6,226 bases of DNA from Flavobacteriaceae bacterium (GTDB lineage Bacteria > Bacteroidota > Bacteroidia > Flavobacteriales > Flavobacteriaceae), in the NCBI GenBank assembly GCA_015489265.1, contig WFZY01000232.1, forward strand, positions 1 through 6,226, read 5' to 3'. The translations under genes and the position numbers were made by a program. Below, one piece after another: positions 1-6,226 of the stretch (within the stretch, counting starts at the first letter, position 1; every line of letters begins with the position of its first letter). The notes below the pieces were generated by a model. The model was given only the letters and a program-made list of their open reading frames with translations. It was not told where the DNA came from and did no database searches.

Positions 1-505
1 TGTCAACCGGACCGAAAGGTACAAAAATCAGATAATATCCCAGTTCTTTGTAATAGTTAACCAGTTTATTATGAATCAATTGTGCTTGGTTGAAACTTTC
101 ATAACGTTCGGCGTCGTTGGTATATATTTCATCCCAAGGGGGCATGATAAATACCAATCGGTCGTAGGGATGCTCACGGGTTATTTTTTCAAATTCTTCG
201 GGAATAGCTTGTTTGCTGTAACGCAAATAGGCATTGACATCCGGTATGCCACGGTCAAAGAATATGACCGGCTCATCAAGTTTTTTGGCTTCATGGTATT
301 GATTAACCCGTCCTTCAATGAGTTTTCTACTGAATAACAGCGGGTCAGTTAAAAATAATTGTTCAATACCTTGTTTTTGAGCTTCTTTGATAATATCGCG
401 TGATACTTCATCAAAACAGGTAAAGTTTCTGTTTTTCAGCTCATTGATAACGGTGGATTTGCCGGTACTGGGTCCACCTGTGATAACGATTTTTCTTGAT
501 TTCAA
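1..505 (-). CDS. AAA_28 family P-loop ATPase (NadR/Ttd14-like), 3' end cut by window edge
   Basis: This is the N-terminal 168 residues of a small P-loop ATPase/kinase-like protein; the C-terminus lies beyond the left edge. It opens with a beta-strand (KIVIT) running into a Walker A loop, GGPSTGKST, at residues 10-18. FDEVSRDII follows at about 30-38, FFDRGIPDVNAYL at about 83-95, and an arginine-bearing lid segment DAERYESF at about 132-139. The order and wording of these motifs fit the AAA_28 domain family, which resembles the nucleotide-binding domain of NadR. Members are usually about 175-185 residues, so only a short tail is probably missing. The visible end, VPFGPVD, resembles the family's last strand. 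No ATG lies in frame between the upstream stop (581-583) and Walker A. The TTG at 503-505 gives MKSRKIVITGG, a typical family N-terminus, so I chose it. The biological substrate is unknown. It is probably cytoplasmic, since no signal peptide or membrane segment is visible. Confidence 0.85.
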   Translation of the reverse strand, partial: MKSRKIVITGGPSTGKSTVINELKNRNFTCFDEVSRDIIKEAQKQGIEQLFLTDPLLFSRKLIEGRVNQYHEAKKLDEPVIFFDRGIPDVNAYLRYSKQAIPEEFEKITREHPYDRLVFIMPPWDEIYTNDAERYESFNQAQLIHNKLVNYYKELGYYLIFVPFGPVD

Positions 506-534
506 AATGTTTTTGCTTATGTTGTTTAAGCAAA

Positions 535-542
535 CAAATATA
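535..542 (-). promoter_or_regulatory. Putative Bacteroidota -7 promoter box for the AAA_28 gene
   Basis: On the minus strand this reads TATATTTG, a full match to the TAnnTTTG -7 consensus known for Bacteroidota primary sigma factors. It lies about 30 bases before the proposed TTG start at 505, leaving a short leader of roughly 25 bases. No clear TTG -33 element is seen at the usual spacing upstream, where the minus strand is A-rich. No strong Shine-Dalgarno sequence precedes the start, which is common in this phylum. The box is a candidate only, since AT-rich DNA produces such matches by chance. Confidence 0.4.
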
Positions 543-598
543 AGGTGTTTTTTTTTAATATTGGTTATCTGATTAATCGGTTATTTACAGATATGATA

Positions 599-636
599 CT
601 TCGGCACATCCCGATTAATGTCGAGATGTGCCGAAG
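599..636. repeat. Perfect 12-bp inverted repeat (palindromic hairpin), REP-like
   Basis: CTTCGGCACATC at 599-610 is the exact reverse complement of GATGTGCCGAAG at 625-636. The 14-base centre can pair further (CGA 612-614 with TCG 621-623) after one mismatch. The arms are clearly GC-richer than the surrounding DNA. No T-run follows directly on either strand, so it does not look like an intrinsic terminator. The right arm overlaps a second small inverted repeat, GAAGCA/TGCTTC, at 633-645. Possible identities are a dispersed palindromic (REP-like) element, a remnant of a miniature mobile element, or a regulatory site for the downstream AAA_28 gene, whose -7 box lies about 57 bases away. Confidence 0.7.
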
Positions 637-645
637 CAGTGCTTC
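633..645. repeat. Small inverted repeat overlapping the 12-bp palindrome
   Basis: GAAGCA (633-638) and TGCTTC (640-645) are reverse complements around one central base, giving a realistic 5-bp stem with a 3-base loop. It uses the last four bases of the large hairpin's right arm, so in a transcript the two stems compete at their edge. Composite palindromes of this kind occur in REP-like elements. It may also be chance, since the stem is short. Confidence 0.45.
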
Positions 646-787
646 ACAGAATATTTTGTTTTTTAATGCTTACAAATTATTTGGTGCTATATTTTGCCCT
701 TTATTTGAGGAATTAAAGTTTTTTAATAGATGTCGGGTATTTGATAGCTTGTGCCGATTTTTAACGATATCCGATTATTTTAATTTT

Positions 788-839
788 AAAAAAGTCTTAA
801 AACCTGTGGATTTTTTTTAAATAATCCACAAGTTTTAGG
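788..839 (-). terminator. Intrinsic terminator of the protease gene, probably bidirectional
   Basis: The stem pairs TGTGGATT (805-812) with AATCCACA (823-830), then after one C/A mismatch AAAAC (799-803) with GTTTT (832-836). It can be extended by T798-A837, a wobble pair and C796-G839. The loop is 10 bases. In the minus-strand transcript the hairpin begins about 8 bases after the protease stop codon (847-849) and is followed by A, C and six U residues (788-793), the classical rho-independent layout. On the plus strand a T-rich tract also follows (843-848 and 850 onward), so it could work in both directions, although no plus-strand gene is seen here. Confidence 0.8.
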
Positions 840-846
840 GAGTTTT

Positions 847-3800
847 TTATTTTTTCTTGATAATTTTCATTGATGCGGTTTTTCCATCAATAACAACTTT
901 CAAATAATATGTGCCAACACTAAATTTGGACATATCAATAGTCAATTGAGATGTATTATCTGGATTGATATTAATCAATTCTTGTCCTATTAATGAAAAT
1001 ACAGTCACTGAATCAAAATCTTTATTTGCACTTAAATTAATGATTTTATTAAATGGATTTGGATAGTATTTGAAATCAAATTGCGATAACTCATTTACAT
1101 TACCACCATTATCAATTACAATTAATTCAGCTGATACATTAACAACCGGTTGATTAGGGTCGTTACTAGAGATAGCTACAGTACCATTATAAGTACCAAC
1201 CGTCATATCAGTTGAATCAAAATTAACATCAATAGTTACGCTTGAACCAGCTGCGACTGTTCCTGATGTTTGTGTAGTTGATAACCAATAGTTCCCTCCA
1301 ACAAAATATTCTATTTCATTTTCTATCAATTCAATCATATCATCTTTGCCATTATTGTTATCATCATGTTGAAAATTAGCAGCTTGAAAAGCATTAAACA
1401 AACAATTTTGATTTGCATTTAATACAATAGCTCCATTTGTTGGATGACCATCAAATGTTGCTAATTGAGTTGCGCCATTTATTAAATTAACAAGTTGTCC
1501 ATCGATATAGTATTGATCATTAGACCAAGTAAAAGTATTAATTTGGTTTGGTATATTAAAAATAGGATGATTGGTATCTGTCGCAGAAAAATTAATTGGA
1601 GTCGAAATATTACTCAAATATGAAATGCCAAAATTAGAAAAAAGTGTGTGAGAGGCAAAATCGTCCACTTTCCAATCTGAAAATATCAAAAAACCACCAT
1701 TAGATTGATACATATCTAATGCTGTTAATACATTAGAATTACATTGATCAACATACGAATTAATAATAACTAAATCCCAATTTGTTCCGTTGTTGATTGT
1801 GTTTTCTAATTGACTCCAATTAGATACTTGTGTAAAAGTATATCCTAAATTAATTAAAGCGTCGGTATAGTAATTTCTATCGTTGGTTTGTTCATATATT
1901 AATATATTAAGATTGTCCATTGTGTTATAATAGGTTCTTTTAGAATATGTAGGTGTTATTATTATGTTATCTAAACTATTTTCTACATAATATGGGTTTA
2001 AATTATCTGTTTCTATATTGCCATAGCCAATATTTTCAGAATTAGTAGAAACCACAGTTGAATTGATGGTGAAGTTTAAATCATCATCACCATTATTCGT
2101 AATGGTAACAGGTTGTGTGGCATTTTCATTCGGATATAATGTTTGGGTTAAAGTCAATGGATTAACAACAATATCCGGTGTGCCATGCCAAAATACATTA
2201 ACCCTATTAGATGGTGACGATTCACCCACATCATAATTAGATGTGACATAATATTGATAATCACCATAAGCAGGTAATTGATCTGAATATGTTTCAGGAA
2301 TAGAAGTCCCTATTTCTATGCCATCTCTATAAATTTTATAGTTTTGGAAGGTATTAGGTGTGCTTGTTGTATATGTGTAATTGTTTCCATACCTAGGTAT
2401 AGGCGTGGGTTCGGAACCAATTGTATTAGTATTACTACAAGCTTCGTTATTGTTACAGTTCATCGAACTATATATATTTCTATTACTATTAGGTTCTTCA
2501 ACATTAAATATGATACTACTTGTAGTATTTGATAAATCTGTCAGTGAAATATAGTCAAAACTACCTAAATTTGTAGCATTACTATAACTATCATATATTT
2601 TAATGCCAATTTTACCTGATGGAAATGTTGTGTCATAATAAGAGCCTAATAATACATTATTCATGTATGCGTTTATATATCCATTTACATATTCTACTTT
2701 TACGATATTCCAATTATATCCGGTATTGATAGCTGAAGAAGTTGTCCAATCTACAATATTTGTCCAATTTCCATTTATTATTTTAACAAGTTTCCAAGAT
2801 CCGCTTGTGGAATACATTAAACAATAAGCGTTTTTCCAGTCTCCATAAGAATCTATATTACTAGGATCACCATTAAAAAACATGGATATGTTATATGTAT
2901 CTCCAAAATTCTTTTTTGCTTTCATTTCAAATTCAAAGTTCGAAAAATCTTGATTATAATATGATGAAGAAGCATCATAAGTAGATCTAGTAACATTGTA
3001 TGTGTTATTAGAAACATTCCAATTACCGGTAACAGGAACCCAATTATCTGCAATACCATCCGTAAAATCTTCATAAAAACCGGAGGTTTGATTCCAGTTC
3101 AAGGTTACGATACCGGTTGTTTCGTCCAAATCGACTGTCAAATTGTATGGACTGGCTAAAGCATGTGTTGTAAAGGAAACCGGACCTACCCATAAACTAT
3201 CGTCATCACCCGGGTTTGCCCCGCAAATGGCTCTTACATAAAAATCATAAGTTGTACTAGCATTTAATCCGGTTATTGTATGGGGATTGCTGGTGGTTTG
3301 TACCAATGTTCCATTACCTTGCGTAAAACCGGATAAGCCGTATTCTATTTCCCATTCATTTTCGGTTCCACCTGCAATCCAACTTAAATCTAATGAATTC
3401 TCAGTTATATTCTCTGAAGTTACATTTGAAGGTTGCGGGCAAGAAATATTAAAACAATCAATTGTTGCATCCCAACCGCTATAAGCAACAGAACTATCAG
3501 AAGTAAATAAAAAGGTTAAAGTGCCATTCAGATTATCAGACGTAAAAGGTCCGGGTGTTGAAGAGCCGGAAAAAGTTCCTAACAAGGGTGCATTTGTATC
3601 AGATCCATTATAAACTTTAAGATAGTCATATCCACTTTCTAATTGAAATGAATTAAATGTTACTGTTATAGCATTATTCCCTGCACTTGGTGCAATTGTC
3701 GTAATGCTATATTCATTATTTGAGTAAGAGCCGCTTGCACCACCGGAATCATAAAAATGATCACCATTGCAATAATCTGAAGCTGTTATAAATGAAGGAG

Positions 3801-6226
3801 AGACGCCCCAATCGCTAAAATTACCACTACCACAACCAGATCGTACATAAATGGTATATTCGGTTGAAGAATTTAAACCGGTTAAAGTATAGGGATTGGT
3901 ATTAACCGGTATGCCTACTCCTGTGGGTGAACTTCCTGCTTCAACTGCTTCAATTTCCCAATTAGTAGCACTGCTATTTTCAGTCCAACTGACATCGACT
4001 GAGTCTAATGTGATGTTAGATGTTGTAATGTTTGTAGGACTTATACAAACAGTTGTAAAGCTGTAAATAGAAGAGAATGGACCATCACCACACATATTAG
4101 AAGGTTTAACTCGCCAGTAATAGGTTGTGTTATTATCTAATGTTGTAGCTTGATAACCGGTGGATGAAACTATGGTATTTTCAATAATATTGGTAAAGGC
4201 ATTATCGGTTGCAATTTGAATTAGATACTGCTGCGCATTGGGATTTTCTTCCCAAGAGAATGTTGCATCAATTGGTATTGATGTCGCATTGTTTGCCGGA
4301 CTGTTTAATATTTGTGGAGGAAAAGCATTGTCATATACACGTAACACAACATCTAAATCAGCAGTATCTGAGCTACTTTCTCCATGGATAGTAAATGGGT
4401 AAATTCCTGCAGTTAATCCCGAAAGGTATGATAAATCTAATGTAAAGTTTCCGGCGGCATTAAGAGATGCCGGACTAAAACTTGTATTTACACCGGCAGG
4501 GAGATCAATGGTTGAAAAGTTAACGGTATCAGAAAATCCACTAATGGTAGATAAATCTAAGTTAAATTGAGCAGTATCTTCGCCTTGGCAAATACTTTGC
4601 TCTACATCAGAGGACGTAATAAAAAAATCGTTAAATGAAATACCTGAGACTATTATTGAAAAGTTTTGAGCTCCGCTTTGCAAAGTTCCTTTATGAGTAA
4701 CTGTTAAAGTATAAGTTCCAACGGGATTGTCAATCACAACTTGTTCAATATTATCAACGATATTATCTCCTTGAGTTGCTGCTGCAGAAGGATTGTTTGG
4801 ATCTAATTTCCATGGGTAATAAGTGGTGCCGTTTTTTGTAATGCGAATATCTAAATCATTAACTAAAGCGGGAGAATAAAAATCTTCAATTGTATTGGTG
4901 ATAATAGTTCCCGCTGGATCTGTCCAACAAATAGTTGCTTTTAAAGGTTCTGAGCCTAAAGCGTCAAAGCTAATACTGTAAGTTGCACCTTGGTTTAAGG
5001 TTTCTTCAGAAACATAAGATACCAGTCCGTTATCTCTAATGACTTCTGCTGCTTTTTTGGCATTGATTAAACCCCATCCATATTCATAATCAGGTCCCGG
5101 ATTACTACCTGCTTCATCTGCAGTATGCAAAGCCAAGCCTCTTAGAGTAGATGAATGCATAAAATGACCATTTAATTGGTGATAATATTGTTGTAATAAT
5201 AAGAGCGTACCTGTCACACTTGGCGAAGCCATTGACGTGCCACTTAGGGTAACATAATCTGAATTACTATTATCAGAGGCGGAATATGTATCAACTCCTT
5301 TGGCTGAAATATCAGGTTTTATTCTTCCATCATCTGTTGGTCCCCAACTACTGAAATAGGACATGATCACACTAGAAGGACCACTATAATTGGTTAACTC
5401 ATGAACAGCAGCAACTACCATAGAGTTTTTTGAACAAGCATGTCCGGATAATAAGTCATACCCATTATCACCTGAGTTATACCCGTCATCGCGGGCATTT
5501 CCTGCGGCAGCTACAAACAAATAATAGGGGGCATTATACATGATATCATCAAATGCGTTTGCTTCTTCTTCATATTTTCCAAATTGATGTAATGATAAAT
5601 ATGCAGGATTATGACCGTAGGAGTGATTAGAAATTAATAAACCGCTTGCAGCAGCTTGTGCCACTTCAGCTTGATCATCATTCCATTCATAAGCATACAA
5701 ATTAGCTTTAAATGCCATACCTCTTGCACTTCCTCCCTGCACTTGGTCAGTTCCAATAATAGTTCCTGCAACATGAGTTGAATGATAATGGGTACTTGAA
5801 GCTCCATCCATTTGTGTAACTCTTCCTTCGAATAATTCATGCGTTAAAAGTACACCGCCACCGTCCCATTCACCGGCAATCATGTTTTGACCTTCAATAT
5901 TTAAGCCTAAACTGCCACCGGAATATAAATGATTAGTTTTGGCAGTTAAGCCTGCACCATAATTATAGGTTGCATAATAGACAGGATTACCTCTTGAGTC
6001 AACTTTCATTAATTCAGAAAAACCACCGGTAGAATCTTTTATAAAAATTGGCCAATTATTGGTTTTTGCCAGTGATAAAGCTAATTTTTTTGCTTCTATT
6101 GATTGTTTTCTTTTTGCGTTACTAATTTGTAACAATTCAGAAACATTGGTCTCTTTTAAAATTTTCTTTTTATCTTTTGTTGTTTGTGAAAAAGCAATAA
6201 AATTAAAAAAAAGGAAATAGAGTAAT
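847..6226 (-). CDS. Secreted multidomain subtilisin-like (S8, KP-43-type) protease with T9SS sorting domain; 5' end cut by window edge
   Basis: A surface or secreted serine endopeptidase of at least 1792 residues, exported by Sec and then T9SS. Numbering below counts the TTG codon at 6135 as residue 1; this is internal, because the frame stays open for 30 more codons to the edge and encodes a signal peptide. The S8 domain (about 80-365) carries the catalytic triad Asp91 (EWDGGG), His118 (HSTHVAG) and Ser301 (GTSMASP), with oxyanion Asn213 (AAAGN) and the family motif SSWGPTDDGRIKPD. Residues 375-500 form the C-terminal beta-sandwich typical of KP-43-like enzymes (CWTDPAG, LVNDLDIRI, VEQVVIDNPVGTYTLTV). 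Then follow Fn3-like domains (607-697, 698-786), CUB (789-894), Fn3 (900-990), a split Fn3 around a LamG-like domain (993-1316), a split Ig-like domain around a ThuA/GATase-like domain (1319-1675) and the sorting domain (1685-1762). All key catalytic residues are present, so activity is likely. The natural substrate is not evident. The family assignment is firm; the outer domain borders are approximate. Confidence 0.93.
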   Translation of the reverse strand, partial: LLYFLFFNFIAFSQTTKDKKKILKETNVSELLQISNAKRKQSIEAKKLALSLAKTNNWPIFIKDSTGGFSELMKVDSRGNPVYYATYNYGAGLTAKTNHLYSGGSLGLNIEGQNMIAGEWDGGGVLLTHELFEGRVTQMDGASSTHYHSTHVAGTIIGTDQVQGGSARGMAFKANLYAYEWNDDQAEVAQAAASGLLISNHSYGHNPAYLSLHQFGKYEEEANAFDDIMYNAPYYLFVAAAGNARDDGYNSGDNGYDLLSGHACSKNSMVVAAVHELTNYSGPSSVIMSYFSSWGPTDDGRIKPDISAKGVDTYSASDNSNSDYVTLSGTSMASPSVTGTLLLLQQYYHQLNGHFMHSSTLRGLALHTADEAGSNPGPDYEYGWGLINAKKAAEVIRDNGLVSYVSEETLNQGATYSISFDALGSEPLKATICWTDPAGTIITNTIEDFYSPALVNDLDIRITKNGTTYYPWKLDPNNPSAAATQGDNIVDNIEQVVIDNPVGTYTLTVTHKGTLQSGAQNFSIIVSGISFNDFFITSSDVEQSICQGEDTAQFNLDLSTISGFSDTVNFSTIDLPAGVNTSFSPASLNAAGNFTLDLSYLSGLTAGIYPFTIHGESSSDTADLDVVLRVYDNAFPPQILNSPANNATSIPIDATFSWEENPNAQQYLIQIATDNAFTNIIENTIVSSTGYQATTLDNNTTYYWRVKPSNMCGDGPFSSIYSFTTVCISPTNITTSNITLDSVDVSWTENSSATNWEIEAVEAGSSPTGVGIPVNTNPYTLTGLNSSTEYTIYVRSGCGSGNFSDWGVSPSFITASDYCNGDHFYDSGGASGSYSNNEYSITTIAPSAGNNAITVTFNSFQLESGYDYLKVYNGSDTNAPLLGTFSGSSTPGPFTSDNLNGTLTFLFTSDSSVAYSGWDATIDCFNISCPQPSNVTSENITENSLDLSWIAGGTENEWEIEYGLSGFTQGNGTLVQTTSNPHTITGLNASTTYDFYVRAICGANPGDDDSLWVGPVSFTTHALASPYNLTVDLDETTGIVTLNWNQTSGFYEDFTDGIADNWVPVTGNWNVSNNTYNVTRSTYDASSSYYNQDFSNFEFEMKAKKNFGDTYNISMFFNGDPSNIDSYGDWKNAYCLMYSTSGSWKLVKIINGNWTNIVDWTTSSAINTGYNWNIVKVEYVNGYINAYMNNVLLGSYYDTTFPSGKIGIKIYDSYSNATNLGSFDYISLTDLSNTTSSIIFNVEEPNSNRNIYSSMNCNNNEACSNTNTIGSEPTPIPRYGNNYTYTTSTPNTFQNYKIYRDGIEIGTSIPETYSDQLPAYGDYQYYVTSNYDVGESSPSNRVNVFWHGTPDIVVNPLTLTQTLYPNENATQPVTITNNGDDDLNFTINSTVVSTNSENIGYGNIETDNLNPYYVENSLDNIIITPTYSKRTYYNTMDNLNILIYEQTNDRNYYTDALINLGYTFTQVSNWSQLENTINNGTNWDLVIINSYVDQCNSNVLTALDMYQSNGGFLIFSDWKVDDFASHTLFSNFGISYLSNISTPINFSATDTNHPIFNIPNQINTFTWSNDQYYIDGQLVNLINGATQLATFDGHPTNGAIVLNANQNCLFNAFQAANFQHDDNNNGKDDMIELIENEIEYFVGGNYWLSTTQTSGTVAAGSSVTIDVNFDSTDMTVGTYNGTVAISSNDPNQPVVNVSAELIVIDNGGNVNELSQFDFKYYPNPFNKIINLSANKDFDSVTVFSLIGQELININPDNTSQLTIDMSKFSVGTYYLKVVIDGKTASMKIIKKK
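850..1083 (-). other. T9SS type A C-terminal sorting domain of the protease
   Basis: The last 78 residues follow the known order of T9SS type A signals (Por secretion tail): FKYYPNPFNKIINL with the YPNP motif (1691-1694), a strand pair SVTVFSLIGQEL, then MSKFSVGTYYLKVVIDGK and a Lys-rich end (KIIKKK). In characterised systems this domain directs passage through the outer membrane and is removed or attached to the surface by the PorU sortase. The machinery itself is not in this window. Confidence 0.92.
3454..3771 (-). other. CUB domain within the protease, flanked by Fn3 domains
   Basis: Residues 789-894 begin and end with Cys (789 and 894) and contain the CUB-like core LESGYDYLKVYNGSD, a TLTFLFTSDSSV strand pair and the closing GWDATIDC. 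Glu833 and Asp837 lie where CUB domains often bind calcium. CUB domains are beta-sandwiches used in adhesion or substrate binding. The Fn3 copies on either side (698-786 and 900-990) resemble each other closely, with shared motifs such as a Cys-containing N-terminus, WEIE, TGLN(S/A)ST and YVR..CG, so the CUB unit sits between two related repeats. Confidence 0.75.
5041..5898 (-). other. Peptidase S8 catalytic domain (KP-43-like) within the protease
   Basis: About 285 residues. The catalytic codons are Asp91 at 5863-5865, His118 at 5782-5784, Asn213 (oxyanion hole) at 5497-5499 and Ser301 at 5233-5235. The His motif reads HSTHVAG where classical subtilisins have HGTHVAG; Ser or Ala at this place is familiar in Bacteroidota members. 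The Asp motif is WDGGGV rather than the DSGI/DTGV of classical subtilisins, which also points to the KP-43-like group. The roughly 80-110 residues before it (counted from the cleavage site) are probably a propeptide or N-terminal extension of the mature enzyme. Confidence 0.9.
6187..6226 (-). other. Signal peptide of the protease (partial), shows the true start is off the window
   Basis: Reading in frame from the right edge, the minus strand encodes LLYFLFFNFIAFSQTTK: a hydrophobic core, then a small residue (Ser) before Gln, a common signal peptidase I cleavage pattern (FS|Q) in Bacteroidota exported proteins. A short charged segment (KDKKKILK) and the propeptide-like region follow. No stop codon separates this from the main frame, and no start codon lies in the visible part. 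The missing piece is probably only a few residues (Met plus a basic n-region). The cleavage position is an inference. Confidence 0.85.

Larger units (their letters stand above)
506..846. other. Intergenic region between the protease gene and the AAA_28 gene
   Basis: This 341-base stretch separates two codirectional minus-strand genes. It holds three recognisable elements: the terminator next to the protease stop codon (788-839), a perfect 12-bp palindromic hairpin (599-636) with an overlapping smaller hairpin (633-645), and a -7 promoter box (535-542). The section 646-787 is AT-rich, and I found no convincing gene, RNA or further motif in it. A 91-codon plus-strand frame (545-820) crosses both hairpins and stops inside the terminator loop; it shows no protein-like features, so I do not call it a gene. 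Confidence 0.8.

Noticed and set aside
71..572. Plus-strand open frames at 71-337 and 387-572
   Set aside because: Most of this stretch is antisense to the AAA_28 gene (1-505), whose minus-strand frame has a Walker A and further family motifs. The plus-strand translations show no recognisable motifs.
599..636. Palindrome as an intrinsic terminator
   Set aside because: On the minus strand no T-run follows, and on the plus strand the nearest T-run is about 18 bases away. A better terminator exists at 788-839.
545..820. Plus-strand 91-codon frame in the intergenic region
   Set aside because: It starts at GTG, crosses the 12-bp palindrome, ends inside the terminator loop and is Phe-rich low-quality protein, as expected from T-rich noncoding DNA.
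1409..1613. GATase-like insert as an active amidotransferase or protease
   Set aside because: No nucleophile Cys elbow is visible; the equivalent place reads LIFSDW and the one nearby Cys (1465) is not in a suitable context.
2344..4391. Plus-strand frames at 2344-2532, 3287-3484 and 4209-4391
   Set aside because: All are antisense shadows inside the well-supported protease gene.
5634..5840. Minus-strand 68-codon frame overlapping the protease
   Set aside because: It is an out-of-frame shadow of the S8 catalytic domain, which includes His118 here.
1..6226. A new defence, secretion or toxin system formed by the two genes
   Set aside because: The genes are separated by a terminator and a promoter candidate, and their products act in different compartments. 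Nothing in the sequence links them.

Overview
The window looks like chromosomal DNA from an AT-rich member of the Bacteroidota, probably a Flavobacteriia-like or environmental relative. The main evidence is the long minus-strand gene, which encodes a secreted multidomain protein ending in a type IX secretion system (T9SS) type A sorting domain, a feature of that phylum. Supporting signs are a TAnnTTTG-type -7 box upstream of the other gene, high A+T, and the Asn/Ser/Thr-rich surface-protein composition.

Layout from right to left, in the direction of transcription. Positions 6226-847 (minus strand) hold a giant subtilisin-family (S8, KP-43-like) protease of at least 1792 residues. It enters from the right edge, so the start codon is not in the window; the open frame reaches the edge through a visible signal peptide. 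After the protease domain and its beta-sandwich come Fn3 domains, a CUB domain, an Fn3 domain that appears split by a LamG-like domain, a BACON/ASPM-like Ig domain that appears split by a ThuA/GATase-like domain with an EF-hand-like loop, and the C-terminal sorting signal. Positions 846-506 are a 341-base intergenic region with a strong terminator beside the protease stop codon, a perfect 12-bp palindromic hairpin of unknown role, and a probable -7 promoter box. Positions 505-1 (minus strand) hold the N-terminal 168 residues of a small NadR-like AAA_28 P-loop ATPase, running off the left edge and apparently starting at TTG.

The two genes are codirectional, but the terminator and the separate promoter candidate suggest independent transcription units. 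Nothing visible links their functions: one product is exported to the cell surface or medium, the other is a small soluble nucleotide-binding protein. I see no RNA genes, CRISPR arrays, insertion sequences or defence systems. The most unusual content is the twice-nested domain architecture of the protease and the palindromic element in the intergenic region.
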